Below are positions 20,396 to 27,840 of a DNA stretch of 60,604 bases, one piece after another (the first letter of the stretch is position 1; each line of letters starts with the position of its first letter). The notes below the pieces were generated by a model, which was not told the origin of the DNA, did not search any database, and worked only from the letters and a program-made list of their open reading frames with translations. The stretch lies in NCBI GenBank assembly GCA_028698585.1, contig JAQVWG010000001.1, positions 117,249-177,852 on the forward strand, written 5' to 3'. This DNA comes from Clostridia bacterium (GTDB taxonomy: Bacteria > Bacillota > Clostridia > Christensenellales > CAG-314). Made by a program: the position numbers and the translations under genes.

Positions 20396-21100
20396 ATGCA
20401 CGTTAATGCAAAAAAACCAACAAGATTCAGCAGATTTTTACGCAACAATCTAGCCATCATCATAATAGTTGCCTGTCTTGTTGCAGTAACGACAATAATT
20501 ATTGTGGCTTCAACATTACCGAACAATGATGTATTGCCCACCGACGGAGACCCATTTATTTCTCAACCAAACAATCCAGTAATTGATGACCCCGGCTCCA
20601 ATCCAAATGGGCCAGATCCTAACGAAGGGGTCGACCTCAAACTCAAAATGTTTACCTTGCCGGTCAAAAGCGAATATACCATTGGCATGGACTACACTAA
20701 TGACGGCGACTCTCTGTTCGTGTTCAATGACACACTCAATAGGTGGCAGTCGCATAGGGCAGTAGACTTCATCGCTCCGGAAAACACTGATGTGTATGCT
20801 ATGAGAAACGGTACGGTTATCGAAGTTGGTAGTAACTTCGGGTATGGTAATTACTGTATAATCAATCACGGAGATGGCATAGTGGCGACCTATGCTTCGT
20901 TAGACAACATTGTGCTGACGCAAGGACAGGAGGTTATTAAGGGTGATAAAGTAGGTCAAATATCCACGAGTGCGTCCTACGAGTTTATAGACGGCGCTCA
21001 CTTGCACCTCGAGATGACTCTTAATGACAAGGCTGTCAATCCATGGGATTATATTACGATAGACGAACAAAATCAACAGTTAGAATTAAGTAATCAATAG
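20396..21100 (+). CDS. Membrane-anchored M23 (LytM) peptidase, SpoIIQ-like
   Basis: 234 residues, ATG 20396 behind AGGAGG. One membrane helix at about residues 20-42, a Pro/Asn/Asp-rich linker, then a LytM domain. The metal ligands are complete (HRAVD and GAHLHLEM), so the enzyme is probably an active endopeptidase. This architecture and the position directly before spoIIGA-sigE fit SpoIIQ, the forespore protein that binds SpoIIIAH across the septum. Clostridial SpoIIQ keeps the His ligand that the B. subtilis protein has lost. A vegetative cell-wall M23 enzyme cannot be excluded. Confidence 0.7.
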   Translation: MHVNAKKPTRFSRFLRNNLAIIIIVACLVAVTTIIIVASTLPNNDVLPTDGDPFISQPNNPVIDDPGSNPNGPDPNEGVDLKLKMFTLPVKSEYTIGMDYTNDGDSLFVFNDTLNRWQSHRAVDFIAPENTDVYAMRNGTVIEVGSNFGYGNYCIINHGDGIVATYASLDNIVLTQGQEVIKGDKVGQISTSASYEFIDGAHLHLEMTLNDKAVNPWDYITIDEQNQQLELSNQ

Positions 21101-21121
21101 CGCTAGGTCGTATGATAAGAT

Positions 21122-21148
21122 AAGGACACAATTAGTTGTGTCCTTTTC
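21122..21148 (+). terminator. Terminator after the M23 peptidase gene
   Basis: AAGGACACAA (21122-21131), loop TTAG, TTGTGTCCTT (21136-21145); a short T stretch follows. Confidence 0.8.
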
Positions 21149-21178
21149 GCCATTATAAGAGTAGTTCTGTCAAAAGGC

Positions 21179-21226
21179 TATCTCTTTTTTGATGCTATCA
21201 CCACTATGATAGAGGAAAAAGAGATA
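21179..21226 (+). promoter_or_regulatory. Long two-part hairpin just before spoIIGA
   Basis: Outer arms TATCTCTTTTT (21179-21189) and AAAAAGAGATA (21216-21226) are exact complements. Inside them CTATCA (21195-21200) pairs with TGATAG (21207-21212). The element ends only 11 bp before the spoIIGA start and may mask or expose its weak ribosome binding site. No known element recognised. Confidence 0.5.
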
Positions 21227-21237
21227 AAGCTAAGTCT

Positions 21238-22068
21238 ATGGATATTTACATTGAGTATGCCATAATTGACAATTTATTACTAGACTACATACTGTTCTTG
21301 GCTACTTCGTTGACGCTCAAAATGAACAGAAAAATTAGTCGATTACTACTCTGTTCTGCAATTGCAACTATTGTAGCCATAATCATACCAATACTCTGCC
21401 AGTCACTGCCAACTATCTTGATTGCCGTTATTAAACTGATATGTGCTCCCTTGCTGTGTTTACCACTGTGCTATAAGGACAGGATGTCAAGGTATGTGTG
21501 GTCTATTATGATTTTCGTCGCATACACTATACTTCTAGGTGGCACAATATACGCGATTATGCTATTTACCAATAATTATATGCCCAGTAGCGTGGCGCTA
21601 ACATATAGTGCTTCTGTACCAATAGGTGTATATCTGTTGGCTATGCTTCTATTCGGCTACCTAGTCGCAAACATCGTCAAATACATAATAAGTGTAAGAC
21701 ATATTGCCAAGTTTGAATATACAGCCACATTTAGTATTATGCACAAGCAATTCAGCGTACAATCCTTCCTAGATAGTGGTAATACCCTAATGTATAGGGA
21801 TAAGGCAGTCTGTTTTGTACTGGATAGACAACTCTGTAAGCGTCTAGGTGCGCTAATATCACAAGGCATAGCAACCAATCAACTCAAACTAGAATATGTT
21901 CCCTTCTCTACTGTTGCCGGCAAAGGTGCCACTGTTGCCATACAGGTGGACGACTTTACAATATGTGGTGCGACATCTACTATCTATCTCGCATTGTCCA
22001 AGGGGGAGAATAGGGGATATTCCATTATGATTAACAGTTATTTACTACCTCAAGGAGAACCAGTATGA
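21238..22068 (+). CDS. spoIIGA: Sigma-E processing peptidase SpoIIGA
   Basis: 276 residues: five or six membrane helices in the first ~155, then a cytosolic aspartic-protease-like domain with FLDSGNTL, whose Asp179 matches the catalytic aspartate of the family. SpoIIGA cleaves the pro-sequence of sigma-E in the mother cell when signalled by SpoIIR, which is also in this window. Start ATG 21238; no good Shine-Dalgarno, and a long hairpin lies directly upstream. The stop overlaps the sigE start by 4 bp (ATGA), giving strict coupling of protease and substrate. Confidence 0.92.
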   Translation: MDIYIEYAIIDNLLLDYILFLATSLTLKMNRKISRLLLCSAIATIVAIIIPILCQSLPTILIAVIKLICAPLLCLPLCYKDRMSRYVWSIMIFVAYTILLGGTIYAIMLFTNNYMPSSVALTYSASVPIGVYLLAMLLFGYLVANIVKYIISVRHIAKFEYTATFSIMHKQFSVQSFLDSGNTLMYRDKAVCFVLDRQLCKRLGALISQGIATNQLKLEYVPFSTVAGKGATVAIQVDDFTICGATSTIYLALSKGENRGYSIMINSYLLPQGEPV

Positions 22069-22766
22069 AACTAATAGAACTCATAACTAGCATTCTGCTA
22101 CCTAGATTAGGGCACAATCTATTAGACTACATATGCGGTAACGAAGTGCTACCCACTCCACTTGATGCTGAGGAGGAGGGACGGCTACTCGAACTAGTCG
22201 CATGTGCAGACAGTCAAGCTAAGGATAAGTTGATTGAACACAATCTTCGACTGGTAGTATATCTTGCCAAGAAGTTTGAGAATACTGGACTAGATTTAGA
22301 GGATTTAGTATCTGTCGGGACTATTGGACTGATTAAGGCAGTCAACTCCTTTGAGGCTGACAAGAATATTAAGCTGGCGACTTATGCCAGCCGTTGTATT
22401 GAGAACGAGATACTAATGTATCTACGCAAGGTAGTCAAGCGAAAATGTGAGATATCTCTGGATGAGCCGTTAAATGTAGACGGCGAGGGTAATGAGTTGT
22501 TGTTAGGCGACACACTGGGTACAGATACCGACTGCGTATATAAGGATATAGAGCAATCAGTTGATCGTCAACTGTTGCTCGCAGGTATCACTAAACTCAG
22601 CACAAGAGAACAGAGAATAGTACTCATGCGATTCGGCCTGTTCGGCACTGAGGAGCGCACCCAGAAGGAGGTGGCAGACCTATTAGGCATATCTCAGTCA
22701 TACATCTCTAGGCTAGAAAAACGCATTATCTTATGCCTCAAGCGCGAAATAAATAAACTTATATAA
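22065..22766 (+). CDS. sigE: RNA polymerase sporulation sigma factor sigma-E (pro-form)
   Basis: 233 residues. The N-terminal ~27 residues ([20 protein letters not shown]...) form the hydrophobic pro-sequence removed by SpoIIGA. Regions 2 ([52 protein letters not shown]) and 4 ([22 protein letters not shown], the helix-turn-helix) follow. It directs early mother-cell transcription. It overlaps spoIIGA by 4 bp. The usual downstream sigG is absent; a murG-like gene follows. Confidence 0.95.
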   Translation: MKLIELITSILLPRLGHNLLDYICGNEVLPTPLDAEEEGRLLELVACADSQAKDKLIEHNLRLVVYLAKKFENTGLDLEDLVSVGTIGLIKAVNSFEADKNIKLATYASRCIENEILMYLRKVVKRKCEISLDEPLNVDGEGNELLLGDTLGTDTDCVYKDIEQSVDRQLLLAGITKLSTREQRIVLMRFGLFGTEERTQKEVADLLGISQSYISRLEKRIILCLKREINKLI

Positions 22767-22858
22767 TATGACTAGTCCACATTATGACAGTTGTCGATAC
22801 AGACAGCATAGCGTCAGTATGCGGTTGTGTGCAGATAACATTATTAAGGGATAATAAT

Positions 22859-23884
22859 ATGAGAATAGTTTTTACGGGGGGAGGCTCCGGTGGACATGTA
22901 ATGCCCAACCTTGCCTTGATTAATGAGATAGGTGATAGAGCGGACATTCACTATATAGGTAGTAACGGTATTGAACATACCTTGCTTGCTCAATATAAGA
23001 ATGTTACTTATCACTGCTACAATCCACCAAAACTCAAAAGGCAACTAGCCTTATCCAATCTGACAATACCAATTAGGTTGATTCAATCTATTAAACAAGC
23101 AAGTGCTATTCTGCGCAAGATATCTCCTGATGTTGTTTTTTCTAAGGGTGGTTATGTTGGTCTGCCAGTGGTATATTCTGCCAGCAGACTGAACTTGCCA
23201 TGCGTTGGACATGAGGCTGACAGAACGCTAGGATTAGCTCACAGACTAGTTGTCGGTAGGTATGAACGATTGTTCACCACTTTTGACACACCTCGTCCGT
23301 ATAAGAACATGTGTCGTGTGGGTGCTATACTTCGTCAATCTATCTATCACGGCAATCCCCAAGAGGGCTTAAAAATATGTGGTTTTGATGGCTCTAGACC
23401 TATTCTTCTGTTACTGGGAGGTAGTCTAGGTGCGACCTCTCTCAACGACTTCTATATGAACAACACACAGGCATTAACTGACTCCTATGATTGTATACTC
23501 GTAACCGGCAAAGGTAAGGATTCTGCAAGCAAACCTCACTTCAAAGTTATGTCATACTGCAACAGCATTGAACATCTCTATGCCTGCACATCAGTGTGCG
23601 TAACTCGCGGTGGAGCTAATACACTGTGTGAGTTAACGGCACTAAGTATCCCATTCGTTGCAATACCACTAGCCAATGCCTCACGCAATGAACAGACTGC
23701 TAATGCTGAGTATTTCTTAAGCATTCAAGCAGGTACGATACTTGCGCAGAAGAACTTGACAATCAGTAATCTGTTATCTAGTATTTCGTCAGCGCAGGAT
23801 AATCACTTCGTCAACGCTGATGTTGCTCGTAGTATAGACGGTACGCGTATTGTAGTGGATTATTTGTTGTCAAAAAAAAGGTAG
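22859..23884 (+). CDS. murG: MurG-family UDP-GlcNAc transferase
   Basis: 341 residues from ATG 22859 (MRIVFTGGGSGGHVMPNLAL), preceded by AAGGG; an upstream in-frame start at 22784 adds 25 residues unlike the family. MurG adds GlcNAc to lipid I to make lipid II. The N-terminal GGGSGGH loop, the GGSLGA motif and the C-terminal TRGGANTLCEL nucleotide site are present. HEADRTLGLAHRL differs from the HEQN form of canonical MurG and matches a variant subgroup. It follows sigE by 92 bp, as if part of a rearranged dcw cluster. It may be the housekeeping enzyme or a sporulation-linked paralogue. Confidence 0.82.
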   Translation: MRIVFTGGGSGGHVMPNLALINEIGDRADIHYIGSNGIEHTLLAQYKNVTYHCYNPPKLKRQLALSNLTIPIRLIQSIKQASAILRKISPDVVFSKGGYVGLPVVYSASRLNLPCVGHEADRTLGLAHRLVVGRYERLFTTFDTPRPYKNMCRVGAILRQSIYHGNPQEGLKICGFDGSRPILLLLGGSLGATSLNDFYMNNTQALTDSYDCILVTGKGKDSASKPHFKVMSYCNSIEHLYACTSVCVTRGGANTLCELTALSIPFVAIPLANASRNEQTANAEYFLSIQAGTILAQKNLTISNLLSSISSAQDNHFVNADVARSIDGTRIVVDYLLSKKR

Positions 23885-23888
23885 ATTA

Positions 23889-23919
23889 TTGACATTTTGT
23901 CGAATAATTATTGTATAAT
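23889..23919 (+). promoter_or_regulatory. Candidate promoter of the GGDEF gene
   Basis: TTGACA (23889-23894) and TATAAT (23914-23919) with 19 bp between; spacing is slightly long, though a TGTATA reading (23912-23917) gives 17. Confidence 0.55.
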
Positions 23920-23985
23920 TGTCTTGTATGTGTTATCCTAATTAAGTAGTAAGGGCAGCAGTCCTTATTATACTGGAATGTTATT

Positions 23986-25146
23986 ATGATAAATGTACAA
24001 TTACCATTTGCTGCTTATTTGATATCTAACGGATTCGGCATAGCAGTTCTAACTGTGTTGGTATTGAGCAGTGTCAATAGAGCCAGTTTTCAAACGATGG
24101 ATGACAGACTATATTGGCTTGCATTGTTTACCACTATGGTCATTTTGGTCATAGATACATTGGTGTGGGAGTTTGATGGTCTTCACGCGCCCAATGCACG
24201 TACTGTTAACCTTATCCTTAATTGCTTGTATTATCTGCTTCAGCCAATACCATGTCTAATCTGGTGCCTGTATGTAGACTATAAACTGTACCAAAGCGAC
24301 GCACACGTCAAGCGTTCAGCATTTTATCTCACTATTCCTGTCGTAATATCGAGCATACTATCCATACTGTCTATATGGTTCGATTTGTATTTCACAATAA
24401 GTGCGAACAATATCTACTCTCGTTCTAGACTAGGTTCAGTAATGTTCATACTGTGCTTACTGTTCTTCATACATGCGTCAATGCAGTTGATAGTTAATAG
24501 GAAAAGGCTGGACAGGAGAAATCTATGCACACTGCTCATATATGTCGCTCCACCAATTGTAGCTACGATACTACAGTTCATATTCTACGGACTGGCAGTT
24601 ATATGGATATCTTCTGTACTATCTCTTCTTATAGTCTATATCAATATACAGAATAATGAATTAATTATAGATTATACTACTAAGCTATACAACAGAAGGA
24701 GTCTAGAGGCGTATCTAGCTTCAGAGATGATTAAGGTTGCCAATCTCAATAAGCTACTGGTAGTAATGCTAGATGTAGACAGTTTTAAGGACATCAACGA
24801 TACATATGGACACAATGAGGGGGATAATGCACTCTCTGCCGTTGCAGAATTACTCTTAGCCTGCTTTGATAGTAAGTCATTTATCTGCCGTTATGCAGGT
24901 GATGAGTTCGTAGTAGTGCTCAAGGTGCCAGAGGGTAAGTCGCCACATGATGTCATTGAGGATTTTCGCGTTAAGAGTTATAGATACAGTGCCAACCTAG
25001 AGTTGCCCTATAAACTAGATTTCAGCATCGGATATGAGTTATTCACTACCAAGATAATATCAGTGCACAACATCATAGGTAATGCCGACAAGAATATGTA
25101 CCTAGATAAAGCGCATAAGCTCAACCACGAAATAATGGCGCATTAG
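23986..25146 (+). CDS. Membrane diguanylate cyclase (GGDEF domain)
   Basis: 386 residues. The first ~220 hold six or seven membrane helices with no recognised sensor domain. A GGDEF domain follows from the DYTTKLYNRRSLEAYL segment. The substrate loop is AGDEF (304-308), a variant found in active cyclases, and LDVDSFKDINDTYGHNEGD gives the metal-binding Asp and the nucleotide contacts. The RxxD inhibitory site five residues upstream is missing, so product feedback is unlikely. It should make cyclic di-GMP from two GTP. It has its own promoter and a hairpin terminator and no EAL partner in the window. Confidence 0.9.
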   Translation: MINVQLPFAAYLISNGFGIAVLTVLVLSSVNRASFQTMDDRLYWLALFTTMVILVIDTLVWEFDGLHAPNARTVNLILNCLYYLLQPIPCLIWCLYVDYKLYQSDAHVKRSAFYLTIPVVISSILSILSIWFDLYFTISANNIYSRSRLGSVMFILCLLFFIHASMQLIVNRKRLDRRNLCTLLIYVAPPIVATILQFIFYGLAVIWISSVLSLLIVYINIQNNELIIDYTTKLYNRRSLEAYLASEMIKVANLNKLLVVMLDVDSFKDINDTYGHNEGDNALSAVAELLLACFDSKSFICRYAGDEFVVVLKVPEGKSPHDVIEDFRVKSYRYSANLELPYKLDFSIGYELFTTKIISVHNIIGNADKNMYLDKAHKLNHEIMAH

Positions 25147-25159
25147 TTATAGCTAACAT

Positions 25160-25562
25160 ACAAGAGTCTACTATAATGGTGGACTCTTCTTATTTACTAT
25201 AACTCTAGTGCTGTTTGTCGTATTATGTCGATAATGCAGTATTACATGACAATAGCACTACGGTCAACTATCGTTGTATTACACAACATCTACGTATATG
25301 TTGACACTTTATCAGTCGGCTTTTTCGCATGCCATCAACTCATAGCTCTTACTTAACACAAGTGTCTACTTATATGTGGACACTTTATCAGTCGGCTTTT
25401 TCGCATGCCATCAACTCATAGCTCTTACTTAACACAAGTGTCTACTTATGGCTCAACATCTTAGCTAATTATCCCATACTATTACTCGACACAAGAGTCT
25501 ACTATAATGGTGGACTCTTCTTATTTACTATTACTCTAGTGGTGTTTGTCGTCTTATGTCGA
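25160..25562. repeat. Hairpin repeat cluster
   Basis: Two ~72-bp near-identical segments (25160-25231 and 25491-25562) each begin with a 10-bp hairpin, AAGAGTCTAC/GTGGACTCTT; the first acts as terminator of the GGDEF gene. Between them a 76-bp unit is tandemly repeated (gACACTTTATC at 25303 and 25379). At the junction lies the related hairpin AAGTGTCTAC (25360-25369) with GTGGACACTT (25376-25385), in which both arms have changed together relative to AAGAGTC/GACTCTT. Motifs of the form TTGTCGTnTTnTGTCGA recur near 25214, 25543 and 25727. No ORF here. The 25147-25874 gap holds this cluster and the WYL promoter. Confidence 0.85.
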
Positions 25563-25766
25563 AAACGTATATAAACACAATCCTGACAAAATGGTGCATT
25601 TGGTATGTTTATTACTGAAGTGGCTTCTTAATGATAGTTATTCCCTGCCAGCTGATAACCTAACAGTATTTCTTGGCACAATAGTCACCTTAATGGTGCT
25701 TCTTACGATACCGATGTAAATAACGCTTGTCGTGTTTTGTCGAAAAAGCCAGTATATCCAAATCTA

Positions 25767-25826
25767 TTGACAAATAATGTCATTTACATTACTATATGTT
25801 CTAATAAATATGACATAGAATTGTCA
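25767..25826 (+). promoter_or_regulatory. Promoter with two inverted-repeat operators before the WYL regulator
   Basis: TTGACA (25767-25772), 17 bp, TACTAT (25790-25795). Two matching inverted repeats lie on it: TGACA-5-TGTCA at 25768-25782, over the -35 box, and TGACA-6-TGTCA at 25811-25826, downstream of the start site. The arrangement suggests autorepression by the regulator encoded downstream. Confidence 0.6.
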
Positions 25827-25874
25827 ACAATATGTACATTCACGCAGTAGTGAGATGTGCAAAGGAGTCTAATA

Positions 25875-26783
25875 ATGCAGAATAGTGTCCTGTTGGGGAT
25901 ACTGATGACTCTGCTCGGTAACAAGCAGGTTACAAGCGCACAGTTAGCAGAAAAATATGAAGTATCTAGACGCACGATATTTCGCTATGTCGATGTGTTG
26001 TGTCAAGCAGAGATACCTATCTATGCCAACCCAGGCAGGCACGGCGGATTCGGCATAATAGACAGTTACAAGATGACCTCTACATTCTTTACCCCGACCG
26101 AATATAACTGTTTGCTGTCAGCAGTAAAGAGTTATTCGCAGAAGGATGCCGTCGCGACATTATTACTCGACAAACTTAATGCATTATCTCGCCCCCAAAT
26201 ACCGGATAATTATCTGGCTACAGATCAATTAGTGGTAGAGATGTCAGTCACCCCTGCACTTCTTGGTAATATATTGGTATTGAAGAATGCCATATGTAAG
26301 AGCTTGGTGGTTAATATAGATTATCAATATGAGGATACATCAGCTAGAAGACAAATACTGCCTCACACCATACTGTATAGGAATGCCATCTGGTATGTGA
26401 ACGCATATTGTAGGAGTAAACAAGATTTTAGGTTATTCGTTATCAACAGAATCAAGTTAATTAATACCACTGACGAAATCTTTACACCTCAACAGGGTAA
26501 CATCATTAAGTCAATATCTACTCAACTGCCCGCTGTTGTCAAGGCAGAGGAGTTCTATATCTCATTTACTCAAGACGTGCTATCAGAGATAGAGGACTGG
26601 CTGGGAACTGACGCCATAATGCATACCAGAGCAGGACTTGTTGCTGTCGCAACATTGCCCATTGATAGAGCACTAGTGGCTAGAATTCTCACATTCGGCA
26701 ATAGCGTTAAGGTAGAGAGTCCGGACAGACTCAAGATTGCCATTATCAAGACCATAACTCAATCTCTAGACAATTATAAGTAG
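25875..26783 (+). CDS. HTH and WYL-domain transcriptional regulator
   Basis: 302 residues from ATG 25875, with AAGGAG at 25861-25866; an in-frame GTG at 25857 is less likely. An N-terminal HTH_11 winged helix (VTSAQLAEKYEVSRRTIFRYVDVL) is followed by a WYL domain (IWYVNAYCRSKQDFRLFVINRI) and a C-terminal WCX-like extension. WYL domains sense ligands, often nucleic acids or small molecules, and regulate stress or defence genes. No obvious partner gene is adjacent: the GGDEF gene lies upstream behind a repeat cluster, and SRP RNA lies downstream. Two inverted repeats at its promoter suggest autoregulation. The 26784-27040 stretch contains nothing I can name. Confidence 0.85.
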   Translation: MQNSVLLGILMTLLGNKQVTSAQLAEKYEVSRRTIFRYVDVLCQAEIPIYANPGRHGGFGIIDSYKMTSTFFTPTEYNCLLSAVKSYSQKDAVATLLLDKLNALSRPQIPDNYLATDQLVVEMSVTPALLGNILVLKNAICKSLVVNIDYQYEDTSARRQILPHTILYRNAIWYVNAYCRSKQDFRLFVINRIKLINTTDEIFTPQQGNIIKSISTQLPAVVKAEEFYISFTQDVLSEIEDWLGTDAIMHTRAGLVAVATLPIDRALVARILTFGNSVKVESPDRLKIAIIKTITQSLDNYK

Positions 26784-27040
26784 ACATAACCTGTAACTAT
26801 GTCATGTCATTATTGATAATACTAATATTTCTCAACCGACTGTCGGAGCATATTATATATTTATTTAAGCGTAAACGCAGTTGAATGTATACTAATAATT
26901 GCATTATCCATATACTAGAACCTTATGCTGTGTGATTATCAATGCTAATGTCTACACCTAATTGACTGTCTGTGTGTCATCTAATACTCAAACTTAGTAT
27001 ACACAGTACTGAGTTCATCACATAGCACTTGACAAGACAA

Positions 27041-27073
27041 TAAAAAAAAGGAGTAGCGACATTGACGCTCTCC
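27041..27073 (-). terminator. Terminator of SRP RNA
   Basis: On the minus strand GGAG-AGCG, a 7-nt loop, CGCT-ACTCC and eight T: a normal intrinsic terminator directly after the SRP RNA. Confidence 0.88.
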
Positions 27074-27080
27074 TCATTAT

Positions 27081-27350
27081 ATACTGTGCTTCCCTAATTG
27101 ACTGAATGAGCCGAACAGGTATGCAAGTAGGTGGCTCCCTTACGGCATCCCCGTGGCACACAGCGAAATCTGCTTAATGCTGCTGCTTCCGCCCTGACAT
27201 GGTTCACAGCACACCATTGCACGGGACCTTAATATCAACACTCCTTGCTTGCGCCACACTTTCCACACACCAGCCTCTATAGGGCATGTCAGCCTCGCTG
27301 TAGTGGATTGCGAGTAACAGGGCACCACTAGCTCCCCGCCTAGCACAGTG
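27081..27350 (-). ncRNA. ffs: Signal recognition particle RNA, long Bacillus type
   Basis: About 270 nt. It contains the SRP54-binding hairpin, GTCAGGGCGGAAGCAGCAGC on the minus strand with a GGAA tetraloop. Its 5' Alu-like part (GCTAGGCGGGGAGCTAGTGG and TGCCCTGTTA) is like the B. subtilis scRNA. The 5' and 3' ends pair (CACTGTGCTA with AGCACAGT). It binds Ffh and targets nascent membrane proteins. The promoter and terminator fit a stand-alone RNA gene. End positions are approximate. A 74-codon frame inside it is spurious. Confidence 0.93.
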
Positions 27351-27355
27351 AAAGC

Positions 27356-27384
27356 ATTATACACTATATATAATCATTTGGCAA
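27356..27384 (-). promoter_or_regulatory. Promoter of SRP RNA
   Basis: Minus strand TTGCCA (27384-27379), 17 bp, TATAAT (27361-27356), placing the start near 27349. Confidence 0.8.
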
Positions 27385-27509
27385 CTCATTAGACATATTT
27401 GATGCTCTTGTTATATGGGCGCAAAATGTATAAAAACATAAAAACAAGTCAAAGTTGCTCAAAACACTTTACAAATACCCGATTATTGATTAAACTAGGT
27501 GCATAAATG

Positions 27510-27796
27510 CGTTACCAGTAGGGACACGGTGACAAGATAAACTGCGTACAGAGTTATTCTGCAACAGAGACTTGACGAATGGTGAGATCGTCATAAACGC
27601 AACTATTCTTGAGACAGGAATGTCATTCATTATCACCCTGCGATGCAGGCCAACTGAACGAGGACCATACCTTAATTAAGTCGACTCGGCACTCTTCCGT
27701 TATCACAAGAGGCGATATTCATAGCAGATATGAGTGTATGCAGTTATTGTATATAGCCCTGTTTATGCTGTGATGTCAACAATCACGGCTTTTTTT
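27510..27796 (+). promoter_or_regulatory. Probable T-box leader of ileS, with attenuator
   Basis: A terminator lies just before ileS: GCTGTGAT (27767-27774), 7-nt loop, ATCACGGC (27782-27789), seven T. Upstream, AGAGA (27566-27570) precedes a hairpin with stem TGACGA/TCGTCA (27573-27578, 27588-27593) and loop ATGGTGAGA. This is the AGAGA plus GGUG-loop signature of T-box stem I. A possible specifier is ATT (27605-27607), which would read tRNA-Ile and agrees with ileS. I could not find the usual UGGN antiterminator bulge, and CTGCGTACA (27542-27550) could pair instead with TGTATGCAG (27735-27743). So this is either a divergent T-box or another structured leader. Confidence 0.55.
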
Positions 27797-27840
27797 AAGA
27801 TAAATAAGTGTATTAATGACCATAATATGGGGGACAGATT

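Noticed and set aside
22784..22858. Upstream ATG for the murG-like gene
   Set aside because: The 25 extra residues do not resemble MurG, and AAGGG precedes ATG 22859.
27140..27364. 74-codon minus-strand frame
   Set aside because: It lies wholly within the SRP RNA, whose conserved hairpin and ends explain the sequence.
27530..27760. RNase P RNA, tmRNA or 6S RNA upstream of ileS
   Set aside because: None of the conserved RNase P or tmRNA motifs are present; a 6S reading cannot be excluded but the AGAGA/GGUG hairpin and the ileS-proximal terminator fit a T-box better.
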